Below the pieces are notes generated by a model. It was given only the letters and a program-made list of their open reading frames with translations, was not told the origin of the DNA and searched no databases. Position numbers and translations under genes: made by a program. Shown in pieces: positions 43,987-53,921 of a stretch of DNA of 64,000 nt (its first letter is position 1; each line of letters opens with the position of its first letter). The DNA comes from Pseudoduganella namucuonensis (GTDB lineage Bacteria; Pseudomonadota; Gammaproteobacteria; Burkholderiales; Burkholderiaceae_D): assembly GCF_900116645.1 (NCBI RefSeq), contig NZ_FPBO01000024.1, positions 62,001-126,000 of the forward strand, read 5' to 3'.

Positions 43987-45746
43987 TGACCGCCAAACTC
44001 CGCGCCGCGCTGCCGCGTCCGCTTCCACTGCTGTTGCTGCCGTCCTTGCTGCTGTTGTCGGCCTGCACCGGCCTGTCGCAACAGATCGACAGCCGCGTCG
44101 ACCAGTCCTCCGACACGGTTTCCAGGCTCGTCAAGGAAACCGGGCGCGCCGCCCCGGGTGTCGTCGCCAAGCCGCCGGCCGCGGTCACCCACGAGGCGGG
44201 AATATGGCTGGGCCAGGAAGTGGTCAAGCTGGGCAAGCCCGCGCTGCCGGCCGTGTTCCACCAGGAAGCGACCTTCGACAAGACCGTGTCGTCCCTCGCG
44301 GAACTGGCCGAGCGGCTCAGCCTGCGTTCCGGGCTGCCGGTCAAGGTCACGCCGGACGCGCAGGGCATCGCCGAAGGGGCGCGCGGCGCGAACGGCGCGG
44401 CTGGCAATGCGCCCGCCGGCGCGACGGGCGCCGCCCCGGCCGCCCAAGGCGGCTTCGCGCCGATGCCGATGCCGATGCCCATGCCCATGCCCATGCCGAT
44501 GGGCGCGCCGCGTCCGGGCATGGCCGGCGGGGCCTCCCAGCAGGGCGGCGCGGCGCCGCAGATCCGCATCTACTACGCGGGCGGCAACTTCAAGGGCTTG
44601 CTCGACACCGTCGCCGCGCGCTTCGGCGTGTCGTGGAAGTATGCCGACGGCGCCATCCAGTTCTACCACACCGAATCGCGCACCTTCCAGATCAACACGC
44701 TGCCCGGCGACGCCTCCTTCAGTGCGCAGGTCGCCAGCGGCGCCTCCTCGGCCGGTGGCGGCGGCGGTGGCGCGGGCGGCGGCTCGGGCGGCGCGGGCGG
44801 CGCGTCCGGCGGCTCGGGCAACGGCCTCACCGCCAACAACATGCAGAACACGGCGGTGGCCTCGCGCCTGTCGGTCTACGGCAGCATCGAAAGCGCGGTC
44901 AAGGCCATGCTGTCCGGCTACGGCAAGGTCGTGGTCTCGCCCGCCACCGGCTCCATCACCGTGGTCGACACGCCGGACACGCTGGAGCGCGTGGCCGCCT
45001 ATATCGACAACGAGAACAAGACCCTGTCCAAGCAAGTGGTGATCAACGTGACCGTGCTGTCGGTGAACCTGAGCGACGACGAGAACTACGGCATCAACTG
45101 GGACCTGGTGTACAGCACCCTGAGCGAGAAGTACAAGCTGACCAGCGCCTTCCCCTCCAGCGTGGAGGCGAACCGCCTCACCGCCGGCATCGTCGGCAAT
45201 TCGCGCTTCGCCGGCAGCACCGCCATCATCGACGCCCTGTCCAAGCAGGGCAAGGTGCGGCGCGAGACAACCGCCTCGGTCATCACCCTCAACAACCAGC
45301 CGGTCCCGCTGCAGGTGGCGAAGCAGACCTCCTATCTGCAGTCCTCGCAGACCGCCGTGGTGGCGCAGGTCGGCACCACCACCACGCTGGTGCCGGGCAC
45401 CGTCACCTCCGGCTTCAACATGAGCATCCTGCCGCACGTGCTCACCAACGGCACGGTGCTGCTGCAATTCTCGACCGACATCTCCTCGCTGCGCCGCATC
45501 CGCGAGGTGCAGAGCGGCACCAGCAAGATCGAGTCGCCCGAGATCGACACCCGCAACTTCCTGCAGCGCGTGGCCCTGAAGTCGAACGAGACCCTGATCA
45601 TCAGCGGCTTCGAGCAGACCGACGACAACCTGGACCGCCAGGGCGTCGGCGACGCCCGCAACGCGGTGCTCGGCGGCGGCATCAAGACGCGCACCAGCAA
45701 GGAATCGATCGTGATCCTGATCACGCCCGTCACGATTGGCACCTGA
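43986..45746 (+). CDS. pilN: Type IVb pilus secretin lipoprotein PilN
   Basis: A 586-residue outer-membrane secretin of the R64 PilN/BfpB type. The lipobox LLLLSAC anchors it as a lipoprotein. N-terminal domains include ATFDKTVSSLAELAERLSLRSG; the secretin domain near the C-terminus contains TTTLVPGTVTSGFNMSILPHV and SNETLIISGFEQ. Two low-complexity linkers (a Pro-Met repeat and a Gly/Ser run) separate the domains. It is distinct from the HrcC secretin encoded 0.8 kb upstream. Confidence 0.92.
   Translation: MTAKLRAALPRPLPLLLLPSLLLLSACTGLSQQIDSRVDQSSDTVSRLVKETGRAAPGVVAKPPAAVTHEAGIWLGQEVVKLGKPALPAVFHQEATFDKTVSSLAELAERLSLRSGLPVKVTPDAQGIAEGARGANGAAGNAPAGATGAAPAAQGGFAPMPMPMPMPMPMPMGAPRPGMAGGASQQGGAAPQIRIYYAGGNFKGLLDTVAARFGVSWKYADGAIQFYHTESRTFQINTLPGDASFSAQVASGASSAGGGGGGAGGGSGGAGGASGGSGNGLTANNMQNTAVASRLSVYGSIESAVKAMLSGYGKVVVSPATGSITVVDTPDTLERVAAYIDNENKTLSKQVVINVTVLSVNLSDDENYGINWDLVYSTLSEKYKLTSAFPSSVEANRLTAGIVGNSRFAGSTAIIDALSKQGKVRRETTASVITLNNQPVPLQVAKQTSYLQSSQTAVVAQVGTTTTLVPGTVTSGFNMSILPHVLTNGTVLLQFSTDISSLRRIREVQSGTSKIESPEIDTRNFLQRVALKSNETLIISGFEQTDDNLDRQGVGDARNAVLGGGIKTRTSKESIVILITPVTIGT
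44463..44501 (+). repeat. ATGCC(G/C) hexanucleotide repeat encoding Pro-Met run in pilN
   Basis: Six tandem 6-nt units plus a half unit, coding for alternating Pro and Met. Gain or loss of a unit keeps the frame and changes linker length only. Confidence 0.8.
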
Positions 45747-45761
45747 CCCGGGGAATACGGC

Positions 45762-47030
45762 ATGGCGATCCATATCCTCCAAATAGAAAAGCACCGCTTC
45801 GTCTGCGGCCTGTTCTGGCAATCGCTGTCCCGCCCGCGCGAGCTGGCCAAGGAGGCGCGCGAACTGGCCAGGAAGATCGAATCGGACCTGCTGGTGCTGC
45901 GCACCGACCATTCGACCGCGCAGGCCGGCTTCGCCCACAGCTCCGAGGGTGCGCGCCGCGGCATGTTCTCGCTGGGCGCCATCGTCTCCAAGACGCTGGC
46001 CATCGAGGGCGCGTTCTACGACGGCGAAAAGCAGCGCGTCCACAACTGGCTGGCGGCCCTCAAGCTGCCGGACGGGAAATGGGCCTACTTCGCGGTGCGC
46101 GACGCCAACTTCCTGCCCAACGGCGACTTCGCCGGCACCAAGGAGGAAGTGCTCGAACGCCTGCACGGCGACTATGGCCTGGGCGGCTGGAACGTGGTGA
46201 TCGGCGACGAGGAGCTGGCCGACTACGGATTCCACAATTTCGAGGCGCGCAGCATCGAGAGCCTGATCCCGCACCGCAAGGACGGCCGTATCAGGCCGCA
46301 CCGTTGGTGGGGCCTGCAGCCGCTGCGCCGGCGCCGGCCACGCTGGCCGATCGCGGTGGCGGCCGCGCTGGCGCTGGCCGCCATCGGCGGCGGCCTGTAT
46401 TGGCAGCACCAGAAGCGCCTGAAGGCCGAGCGCGAACTGGACGCCGCCATCGCGGCGGCGCGCCAGAAAATGCTGGCCGCGCCCACGGTGCAGCCGCCGC
46501 CCTGGGGCGCCAAGCCGGCGCCGCTGCGCACGGCCCAGGCCTGCGTCGAGCGGCTGGCCCACCTGGCGCCCGGCGGCTGGCTGCTGGACACCTATGTCTG
46601 CACCGGCGACCAGGTGCGCTACACCTGGTCGCGCCAGGCGTCGACGGTGGCCATGCTGCAGGCGCAAGTGCCCAAGGCCGAGTTCGACCTGAGCGGCGAG
46701 AAGGCCAGCCACGCCGAGCCGCTCAAGCTGGAGCGCAACGCCGCCGAGGCGCTGCTGGCCCGCAAGGAGCTGATGGAACCAATCCTGTCCCGGCTGCAAC
46801 TAATGGGGGTGCCGCTGATGTTGGCGAACGCGGCGCAGAAAGCCGCGCCGAACGCCGTCGGCCAGGGCGCGCCGCCGCCGGAGTGGCAGACCTACGCGTT
46901 CAAGATCGATACCGTCGGCCTGGCGCCGGTGACGGTGGCGGCGGTGCTGGAGCGGCCCGGCGTGCGTATCGACCAGTTGATTTTCCGTGGCGGGCGGTGG
47001 TCCATAGAGGGAGTGATGTATGTCAAATAA
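45762..47030 (+). CDS. pilO: Type IVb pilus inner-membrane protein PilO
   Basis: A 422-residue bitopic protein. The N-terminal ~190 residues are cytoplasmic; a single membrane span (WPIAVAAALALAAIGGGLYW, about 195-214) leads to a periplasmic domain. Matches the PilO2-type family of thin-pilus systems, which links the secretin and inner-membrane platform. It follows pilN by 15 nt and overlaps pilP by 11 nt. Confidence 0.82.
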   Translation: MAIHILQIEKHRFVCGLFWQSLSRPRELAKEARELARKIESDLLVLRTDHSTAQAGFAHSSEGARRGMFSLGAIVSKTLAIEGAFYDGEKQRVHNWLAALKLPDGKWAYFAVRDANFLPNGDFAGTKEEVLERLHGDYGLGGWNVVIGDEELADYGFHNFEARSIESLIPHRKDGRIRPHRWWGLQPLRRRRPRWPIAVAAALALAAIGGGLYWQHQKRLKAERELDAAIAAARQKMLAAPTVQPPPWGAKPAPLRTAQACVERLAHLAPGGWLLDTYVCTGDQVRYTWSRQASTVAMLQAQVPKAEFDLSGEKASHAEPLKLERNAAEALLARKELMEPILSRLQLMGVPLMLANAAQKAAPNAVGQGAPPPEWQTYAFKIDTVGLAPVTVAAVLERPGVRIDQLIFRGGRWSIEGVMYVK

Positions 47031-47577
47031 CACGAAACGCGCGGGCCGGGTCGCCGTCTTGACCGCCGCCTTGCTGGCCGCCTCGCTGTCCTGCGGCGCG
47101 GCGTTCGCCGACCCCACCTCCGACAAGCTCACCCGCATCGAGGAGGAGACCCTGCTGCTCAAGGCGCGCGAGCGCCAGCTGGACGTCCAGGCCAGCATCC
47201 TGAGCAAGCAGGGCGACATCGCCGCGAAACAAAGCGCGATCAGCCAGGCGGCGCAGACGCAGACGCCGAAGCAGGGCGACCCGGTGCTGGTGGGGGTGGA
47301 GGGCATCGGCCGCGCCATGTTCGCCACGCTGCAACTGGGCGACGGCAGCATGGTCGAGGCGCAGGCCGGCGACGTGCTGGCCAACGGCATGCGGGTGCTG
47401 TCCATCGCGCCGGGCAACGTGGTGGTCGCCAGCGGGACGAAGAAGCGCGAGAAGCGCGTCCGCCTCGCCCAGCAGGCGCCGCGCCAGTCCGCCGCCTATC
47501 CGGTCCTGCCGCCGCCCATGGCCCTGCCGTTGCCCATGTCGCAGCCGTCGGCGGCGCCGAAGGGAGGCGCGCGATGA
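47020..47577 (+). CDS. pilP: Type IVb pilus biogenesis protein PilP
   Basis: A 185-residue exported protein with signal peptide (AVLTAALLAASLSCGAAFA), a coiled-coil segment (KLTRIEEETLLLKARERQLDVQA) and a small beta domain (PVLVGVEGIGRAMFATLQLGDGSMVEA). This pattern is typical of R64-type PilP, a periplasmic partner of PilO and the secretin. Overlaps both neighbours. Confidence 0.82.
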   Translation: MSNNTKRAGRVAVLTAALLAASLSCGAAFADPTSDKLTRIEEETLLLKARERQLDVQASILSKQGDIAAKQSAISQAAQTQTPKQGDPVLVGVEGIGRAMFATLQLGDGSMVEAQAGDVLANGMRVLSIAPGNVVVASGTKKREKRVRLAQQAPRQSAAYPVLPPPMALPLPMSQPSAAPKGGAR

Positions 47578-49196
47578 ACCTGTTCGCCCTGAAAAACGCG
47601 GAGGCCGACGCCGCCTCCCGCTCCGACCGCCTGGACCAGAACCGTGGCGGCTGCGACTTTTCCGGCGCCGCCGTGGCGAGCCGCACCGGCGTGTTCGAGG
47701 CCAGCGGCGAGGAGAAAAAGCTGCTCTGCCTGCTGAGCGACGGCCGCCTGCTGGTCGCCGAGGGCCAGAGCCTGAACCCGCACGTGCTGTCCTACCAGGC
47801 CAGGCTGGAGAAGATGCACCGGCCGTTCCAGGTGGTGTTCACCAAGATCGAGACCATCGCCCGCACCTACCAGGGCGGCGTGGCCGGCGGCGGCGCCGAG
47901 CGCCACGAGGCGCATTCGATGATGCAGGTGACCGCCAAGGACCTGCTGAGCAAGGCCTGCGGCGCGCGCGCCTCGGACATCCACATCCGCGTGAAGAAGA
48001 ACTGCACCGAGATCCTGTTCCGCATCCACAACGACCTGGTGCCGGCCGGCAGCCAGACGCGCGAATACGGCGAGCGCCTGCTGGCCACGCTGTATGGCGC
48101 CATGACCTCGGTTTCCGACAACTCCTACAAGCCCATGGAGCGCCAGGACGCCGCCATCTCCGACCGCGACAAGCTGCCGCCCCGCCTGTACGGCGTGCGC
48201 ATCGCCACCGCGCCCACCAGCGAGGGCATGGTGATGGTGCTGCGCCTGCTGTACAACGACGCCGGCGACAACGTCGACGTGCGCCCGCTCGGCTTCAGCG
48301 ACACCCACGCGGCGCTGCTGCAGCAGCTGAAGGAACAGCCGATCGGCATGAACATCATCAGCGGCCCCACCGGCTCCGGCAAGTCGACCACCTTGCAGCG
48401 CATCCTGAGCGGCGAGATCATCGAGGCCGAGGGCAAGCTGCACGTGCTCACCGTGGAAGACCCGGTCGAGTACCCGATCGACGGCGCGGTGCAGACCGCC
48501 GTCACCAACGCCAGCTCGGAGGCCGACCGCTCGCGCCAGTTCGCGGCGGCGATCTCGAACGCCATGCGGCTCGACCCGGACGTGATCATGATCGGCGAGA
48601 TGCGCGACGCCGCCTCGGCCCAGAACGCGCTGCGCGCCGCCATGACGGGCCACCAGGTCTGGACCACGGTGCACGCCAACAGCGCGCTGGCCATCGTCGA
48701 CCGCCTGGTCGACCTGGGCCTGGCGCTCAGCCTGGTGGCCGACCACACCATCATCACCGGCCTGATCAGCCAGCGCCTGGTGAAGGTGCTGTGCCAGCAC
48801 TGCTGCAAGCCGCTGGTGGAGCATCCGCACGAATTGCCCCCGGCCGCCTATGCGCGGGTGCAGCACGCGGTCGGCGGCCACATGCACCGGGTGCGCATCG
48901 CCGGCCCCGGCTGCGAGCACTGCAAGCAGCAGGGCACCATCGGCCGCTCCGTGATCGCCGAGGTCATCGTGCCGGACGACCAGTTCTTCAAATACATCCG
49001 CGCCGGCGAGAAGACGGAGGCCATGGCCTACTGGCTGCACGAGCTGGGCGGCAAGACCATACGCGAGCACGCGATCGAGAAGATCGCCGCCGGCCTGGTA
49101 GACCCGCGCATGGCTGAAAAGGTGGTGGGCCACCTCTCCACGGTGCCCTCGCAAGACGCGCCGCGCCACTCCCCGGAGATGATGCATGCGGTTTGA
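47574..49196 (+). CDS. pilQ: Type IVb pilus assembly ATPase PilQ (GspE family)
   Basis: A 540-residue secretion ATPase that powers pilin assembly. Walker A is GPTGSGKST (residues 264-272), the Asp box LTVEDPVEYPIDG, Walker B VIMIGEMRDAASAQ and the His box TGHQVWTTVHANSA. A CxxC-like pair (CQHCCKP and GCEHCKQQG) could form the zinc site of GspE enzymes. It corresponds to PilQ in R64 naming (not the secretin PilQ of type IVa pili). It overlaps pilP and pilR. Confidence 0.92.
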   Translation: MNLFALKNAEADAASRSDRLDQNRGGCDFSGAAVASRTGVFEASGEEKKLLCLLSDGRLLVAEGQSLNPHVLSYQARLEKMHRPFQVVFTKIETIARTYQGGVAGGGAERHEAHSMMQVTAKDLLSKACGARASDIHIRVKKNCTEILFRIHNDLVPAGSQTREYGERLLATLYGAMTSVSDNSYKPMERQDAAISDRDKLPPRLYGVRIATAPTSEGMVMVLRLLYNDAGDNVDVRPLGFSDTHAALLQQLKEQPIGMNIISGPTGSGKSTTLQRILSGEIIEAEGKLHVLTVEDPVEYPIDGAVQTAVTNASSEADRSRQFAAAISNAMRLDPDVIMIGEMRDAASAQNALRAAMTGHQVWTTVHANSALAIVDRLVDLGLALSLVADHTIITGLISQRLVKVLCQHCCKPLVEHPHELPPAAYARVQHAVGGHMHRVRIAGPGCEHCKQQGTIGRSVIAEVIVPDDQFFKYIRAGEKTEAMAYWLHELGGKTIREHAIEKIAAGLVDPRMAEKVVGHLSTVPSQDAPRHSPEMMHAV

Positions 49197-50262
49197 CGCG
49201 ACCCGCTGGTGGGCGAAAACCCAGTTCACGGACGCGGTGCGGGTGCGCCTGTACCGCAAGATCGCCAAGATGCTGGCCAACGGCCTGCCCTTGCTGCGCA
49301 TCCTGGAGGTGCTGCGCGACCGCGCCTCGCACAACGGGCGCAAGCCGGGCGAGCCGCTGGCCATCGTGCTGGACGACTGCCGCCGCCTGGTGCAGAACGG
49401 CCGCATGCTGGCCGAGGGCCTGGAGTGGTGGGCGCCCAAGACCGAGCGCATGATCCTGATGGCCGGCGCGCAGTCCGGCCACATGGAAACCGCGCTGCTG
49501 GCGGTGATCGACGTGGTGCAGGCGCAGCGCAAGATCAAGGCGGTGATCATGGCGGGCATCGCCTATCCGATGGCGATCCTGTTCCTGATCCTGGTCTACA
49601 TCTACATGTTCGGCACCAAGGTGATTCCGGAGTTCACGCGCATCGTGGATCCCTCGCACTGGCGCGGCGCGGCCAAGTCGCTGTACATCATGTCGGTGCT
49701 GGTGCAGGACTGGATGCTGCCTTTCGTCATCGTGCTGGTGCTGGCGCTGGCCGGCCTGGTGGCCTCGCTGCCGCGCTGGCGGGGCGACGCGCGCATCTTC
49801 TTCGACCGCTTCGCGCCGTTCTCGATTTACCGGCTTGTGGTGGGCAGCGGTTTTCTGCTGGCCTTCTCGGCCCTGCAGTCGGCCGGCGTCACTGTCGAGA
49901 AATCGCTGACGCGCCTGTCGGACCTCGCCGACCCGTGGCTGCAGGAACGCCTGGACGGCGCGCTGCTCGGCGTGCGTTCCGGCCTCAATTGCGGCGAGGC
50001 GCTGCGCAACGCAGGCTACGGTTTTCCATCCGACGAGGTGGTCGACGACTTGTGCGTGTATGCCGAGTACCGCGGCTTCGGCGAGGCGCTCAAGCTCATG
50101 GCCGACGAGTGGATGGAGGAGGGCATCGCCCAGGTTAGCCTTCAGATGAAGATACTGAACGGCTTTTCGATCGCCACCCTGGCGATCGTGATTGGATGGC
50201 TGGTGACCGGCTTCTTCGGCATCCAGCATGAAATTGCAACAATGACTCGCGCAGTACATTGA
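49186..50262 (+). CDS. pilR: Type IVb pilus inner-membrane platform protein PilR (GspF family)
   Basis: A 358-residue GspF-type protein with two cytoplasmic T2SSF domains and membrane spans near 120-145, 180-200 and 335-350. It forms the inner-membrane platform on which PilQ acts. Its first 11 bp overlap pilQ. Only 34 nt separate it from the pilin gene. Confidence 0.88.
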   Translation: MRFDATRWWAKTQFTDAVRVRLYRKIAKMLANGLPLLRILEVLRDRASHNGRKPGEPLAIVLDDCRRLVQNGRMLAEGLEWWAPKTERMILMAGAQSGHMETALLAVIDVVQAQRKIKAVIMAGIAYPMAILFLILVYIYMFGTKVIPEFTRIVDPSHWRGAAKSLYIMSVLVQDWMLPFVIVLVLALAGLVASLPRWRGDARIFFDRFAPFSIYRLVVGSGFLLAFSALQSAGVTVEKSLTRLSDLADPWLQERLDGALLGVRSGLNCGEALRNAGYGFPSDEVVDDLCVYAEYRGFGEALKLMADEWMEEGIAQVSLQMKILNGFSIATLAIVIGWLVTGFFGIQHEIATMTRAVH

Positions 50263-50296
50263 ACCGCCAACAAAAAATAATCAACTGGAGAATCCC

Positions 50297-50848
50297 ATGA
50301 AAAACGCAAAACCATTCGTTTCCCGCGCACCATCCAACCGCGCACGCCAACGCGGCGCCTCCCTGCTGGAGGGAATTGCTTACCTGGGCGTCGCCGCCTT
50401 GGTGGTGTTGGGTGCCGTGTCGCTGCTGACCGGCGCCTTCGGTAGCGCAAAGTCCAATCAGACAGCGGAAGAAGTAGTTGCCTTGCGCACGGTCGTACGC
50501 AAAATGTATACGGGGCAGGCATACAACGCCGACAGCGCGATGCAGGCAAATCTGATCACCGGCAAAGCCATTCCCAACACGCTGAGGGTCGTCACCGGAA
50601 CGCCTTCGACTATAAACAATACTTGGGGCGGGACGGTCGCTATCGCGGCAACCAGTGCAACTGCATTCACCATTACCTACACCCTCGTGCCGCAGGACGT
50701 ATGCGTCAGTGTGGTCAGTGGTGCGAGTGGCTGGACGCAAATCAGCGATGGAGCGAGTGCCACCGTTACGACGTTCCCGGCCCCAGCCACCTCAGCGGCG
50801 GCCGTCTGCGCCTCCGCCACCAACACGGTCGTCTTCACGGCAAACTAA
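50297..50848 (+). CDS. pilS: Type IVb major pilin PilS
   Basis: A 183-residue prepilin. A 20-residue leader ends in RQRG, with the cleavage before A21; Glu5 of the mature protein is present in ASLLEG, followed by the hydrophobic stalk IAYLGVAALVVLGAVSLLTGAFG. The long leader and non-Phe first residue are typical of type IVb pilins. Two Cys near the C-terminus (DVCVS and AVCAS) could form the D-loop disulfide. GC content is a little lower than in the neighbours, as often seen for surface-exposed pilins. Confidence 0.9.
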   Translation: MKNAKPFVSRAPSNRARQRGASLLEGIAYLGVAALVVLGAVSLLTGAFGSAKSNQTAEEVVALRTVVRKMYTGQAYNADSAMQANLITGKAIPNTLRVVTGTPSTINNTWGGTVAIAATSATAFTITYTLVPQDVCVSVVSGASGWTQISDGASATVTTFPAPATSAAAVCASATNTVVFTAN

Positions 50849-50875
50849 GCCTTGCAAACCGGCGCGGCGATTCCG

Positions 50876-51883
50876 ATGCGATCCAACCCAACCCTGGTGG
50901 ATGTGACGACGGCGAACAACGTCAGGGAATTGGAGTTTTCGGATCTTTACCTTGGCCATCCAGCGCTGCAAGACCGTGTGGCCGATGTGCCGGGCGCCGC
51001 GTTCAATCCGCTGCCGGCCGGCCCATTGCTGCGGGACGATCTCGCGCGGCTGACCGTGGCCTGCACGGAGCAACGGAGCAGGGCGCCCGACCCGGACGAA
51101 TTCAAGGTCGCCTACGACGGAGCCTGCTATCGGGTCGCCACCATGCCGGCGCGGGCCGGCGACGTGTTCGTGGTGCGCCGCATGGCCACCGCCGTCAGCT
51201 CGCTGGCGGAACTGGGCGTTCCGCAGGCCTACATCCGCCGCATGATGATGCCCGGCCTGTCAGGCTTGTTCATCGTCTCCGGCGCGATCAAGTCGGGCAA
51301 GACGATGACCGCCGGCGCCATGCTCAAGGACCGGCTCGGCCTGCACGGCGGCGTCGCGGTGACCGGGGAAAACCCCATCGAGTTGCCGCTGGAAGGGCTG
51401 CATGGCCACGGGGTCTGTTTCCAAACCCTGTTGCCGCGCGAGCCGGGCGCCCTTCCCGAGGCCATGCGCAACATCATGCGCTGGCGCGCCGGCACCATCC
51501 TGATCGGTGAGATCCGCGACGAGGAAAGCGCGACCGAATTGCTGAAGGCGAGTTTCAACGGCTACCTGGTCATCACCACCATGCTGGCCGAGGACGTGGT
51601 GCAGACCGTGACGCGGCTGAACGCCTTGCTCGGCGAACGGCGGCCGGGCAACGCGCACGCGCTGCTGGCGGAAGGCCTGCTCGGCGTGCTGCACCAGCAG
51701 ATAGTGCATGGCGCCAGGCACGCGCCGAGACTGGAAACGGAGTTCCTGTTCCTGAAGGACGCACCCGTCACGAGGGCGGTGCTGCGCAAGGGAGAGTTCG
51801 AGCTGCTGACGTCGGAGATGCGCCGGCAGATGGCTGAAATGATAGGTGAAAACGCCTCGGCGCGCAGATTCGTGCCGGGTTGA
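50876..51883 (+). CDS. Second secretion ATPase, PilT-like
   Basis: A 335-residue GspE/PilT-type ATPase. Walker A GAIKSGKT and Walker B ILIGEIRDEESA are intact, with VTGENPIELP and LVITTMLAEDVVQTVTRL in the Asp/His box positions. It is shorter than PilQ and lacks the N-terminal domain and zinc site, which is the PilT pattern. R64 itself has no such gene, so retraction activity is a plausible extra. The ATG at 50876 is preferred over a TTG eight codons upstream. Confidence 0.72.
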   Translation: MRSNPTLVDVTTANNVRELEFSDLYLGHPALQDRVADVPGAAFNPLPAGPLLRDDLARLTVACTEQRSRAPDPDEFKVAYDGACYRVATMPARAGDVFVVRRMATAVSSLAELGVPQAYIRRMMMPGLSGLFIVSGAIKSGKTMTAGAMLKDRLGLHGGVAVTGENPIELPLEGLHGHGVCFQTLLPREPGALPEAMRNIMRWRAGTILIGEIRDEESATELLKASFNGYLVITTMLAEDVVQTVTRLNALLGERRPGNAHALLAEGLLGVLHQQIVHGARHAPRLETEFLFLKDAPVTRAVLRKGEFELLTSEMRRQMAEMIGENASARRFVPG

Positions 51884-51898
51884 ACCAGGGAGGCTGCA

Positions 51899-52393
51899 AT
51901 GTGGAGTGCGATAGTCGTGTTCGTGATGGCCGCGTTGACCGGTTTCTACATGATGCCGGCCGAACGCACCCGGATGGCGGTGCAAAAACAGGAGGCGCGC
52001 GAAGTGGCCGAATCCATGGCGATCTACCGCCAGGCGGTGGTCGCCTACTTCAAGGCCAACGACGTGACCGATACCAGCATCGACATCGCCACCCTGAACG
52101 CCTCGGGCGCGGTGCCGGCCTGGTCCAAGCTGTCCACCAGCCCCGCCACCGTCACCTGGGCCAACTACCGCGACGCCACGGGCGTCATCTACATCTACTC
52201 GGCCAACGCGGCGCCGGCCAACATCGTGAGCGAGGTGCTGAAGCTGTCCCGCAACGCGCTGACGGTCGGCATCTACCGGGCCGCGGACCAGTCGCTGTAT
52301 TCGCCGGCCGATGGCAGCCGCGTGACGCTGCCCTCCGCCGGCAGTGCCGGCATCCCGGACGCGGCGCTGGTCTGGCTGGCCGCGCGCGATTGA
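51899..52393 (+). CDS. pilM: Type IVb pilus protein PilM
   Basis: A 164-residue protein with one N-terminal membrane span (MWSAIVVFVMAALTGFYMM) and a periplasmic domain (REVAESMAIYRQAVVAYFKAND). It matches R64-type PilM in size and layout. It lies directly before the pilV genes, not before pilN as in R64. Confidence 0.72.
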   Translation: MWSAIVVFVMAALTGFYMMPAERTRMAVQKQEAREVAESMAIYRQAVVAYFKANDVTDTSIDIATLNASGAVPAWSKLSTSPATVTWANYRDATGVIYIYSANAAPANIVSEVLKLSRNALTVGIYRAADQSLYSPADGSRVTLPSAGSAGIPDAALVWLAARD

Positions 52394-52403
52394 GGAGGGC
52401 GCC

Positions 52404-53912
52404 ATGATCTTCAAACGCACACAGCGGGGCCTGACGCTGATAGAAACCCTGGGCGCGCTGGCCCTCGCATCGATTCTGCTGGTGGGCTTCTCCTCGGCCG
52501 TGGCCGCCTGGCTGGACGACGCCAAAGGACAGCAGACCTCGCTGCACCAGGCGCAGGTGGCGGTGGCGGCCAGCAAATACATCGCGGCCAAGCACGCGGA
52601 ACTGTTGCTCAACACCACGGGTGGCGCCGCCGCCGCGATCTCGGCGGCGCAACTGCAGGCGGACGGCTTCCTGCCGGAGGGCTTTTCCGGCACCAACGCG
52701 TTCGGGCAGGCCGCGTGCGTGCTGGTGCTGCAAACGGTGCCCGGCAAGCTGGACGCCCTGGTGGCGACCCACGGCGGCACGGCGATCCCGGAGCGCGATC
52801 TGCCGCAGATGGCCATGCAGGCGGGCCAGGGCGGCGGCTACATCAGCGCCGCCGCGCCTGGCCTCGCGCGCGGCGCCTCGTGGGCGCTGCCCACCACCAG
52901 CTACCGCGACATCGCCTGCGGCGCCGGCGCGCCGGTGCTGACGGGCGCGGCCAGCGATGGCGGGCACCTGGTGTCCAACCTGTTGCACGACGGCCCGGGG
53001 CAATTGCCGCAGGACTTCCTGTCCCGCGAAGCGGTGCCGGGACGGCCGGAGGCGAACCGCATGAACACGCCGCTGCACCTGGCGCCGGGCACCGGCGCGC
53101 AGGCGGTGGAGGACGACGCCGCCGATCCGCGCTGCACCGCCGCCGGTGGCGACGGCAAGGTCGCCGTCGACGCGTCCGGCCGGATGCTGAGCTGCCAGGC
53201 CGGCGTGTGGCGGCGCCAGGGTTCCGGCTTCTGGCGCGACCCGGTGCCGTCCCACGCAAGCCTTCCCGCCAGCGGCAACCAGGCCGGAGAGACGCGCATG
53301 GTGACCGGATTGAACCGCGCCTTCACCTGGAGCGGCGCGGCCTGGGAAGCCCTGGCGGTGGACCGGAACGGCGATTTCCTCGTGCCGGAAACGCTGCGCG
53401 CCAATTTCATCCGGGTGAGCCGGACCGTGGTGAAGAACACGGCCTGCGCTCCCGACGGCGCGATCGCCAGCGACGCCACCGGCCTGGCCCTGTCCTGCCA
53501 GTCGGGCCAGTGGCGCAATCCCCTCGAGTTCCGCCTCTCCGCGCTGGTGTACGACCAGGAATGGACGGCGCACGTCGGCGACGGCACGGTGGTGGACACC
53601 TACATCGACCTCACCGCGCTGCCGGGACCGCGCCCGCTGTACCTGACGGGCTACGCCTTCTGCCACGCGACGGGGTACCCCCGGGCGTACGCCTACGTCA
53701 ACATGCTCGACGCGGCCAACAACGGCTACATCGCCGGCGGCTGCATGTCCCGGCCCGACAACGGCGGCGCGGGCGTGCTGAACAAGGGCAGCTTCGGCCT
53801 GCAGGAGATTCCCGAGAATGTCACCCGGCTGCGCCTGCACCGGGAGGTGGAGGTGGGGGCGGGGCCGACCGACTACATCAACATTGCAATCAAAATCTAC
53901 ACCAGCGAATAG
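52404..53912 (+). CDS. pilV: PilV-type tip minor pilin/adhesin, copy 1
   Basis: A 502-residue prepilin-like protein. The leader MIFKRTQRG is cleaved before LTLIETLGALALASILLVG, with Glu5 kept. The ~220-residue shared region (DDAKGQQ...LPEGFSGTNAFGQAAC...GGYISAAAPG...GGHLVSNLLHDGPGQL) is a shufflon-type PilV constant domain. The middle (about 225-340) is nearly the same as copy 2, and the C-terminal ~160 residues are variable (distal receptor-binding part). It has a GAGGAGG ribosome site. Confidence 0.88.
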   Translation: MIFKRTQRGLTLIETLGALALASILLVGFSSAVAAWLDDAKGQQTSLHQAQVAVAASKYIAAKHAELLLNTTGGAAAAISAAQLQADGFLPEGFSGTNAFGQAACVLVLQTVPGKLDALVATHGGTAIPERDLPQMAMQAGQGGGYISAAAPGLARGASWALPTTSYRDIACGAGAPVLTGAASDGGHLVSNLLHDGPGQLPQDFLSREAVPGRPEANRMNTPLHLAPGTGAQAVEDDAADPRCTAAGGDGKVAVDASGRMLSCQAGVWRRQGSGFWRDPVPSHASLPASGNQAGETRMVTGLNRAFTWSGAAWEALAVDRNGDFLVPETLRANFIRVSRTVVKNTACAPDGAIASDATGLALSCQSGQWRNPLEFRLSALVYDQEWTAHVGDGTVVDTYIDLTALPGPRPLYLTGYAFCHATGYPRAYAYVNMLDAANNGYIAGGCMSRPDNGGAGVLNKGSFGLQEIPENVTRLRLHREVEVGAGPTDYINIAIKIYTSE

Positions 53913-53921
53913 GCCGCATCC

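Noticed and set aside
44463..44501. Phase-variable repeat in pilN
   Set aside because: Units are 6 nt, so unit changes do not shift the frame; only linker length would vary.
43938..46799. Minus-strand open frame of 953 codons opposite pilN/pilO
   Set aside because: Shadow; PilN and PilO on the plus strand are clear and coupled.
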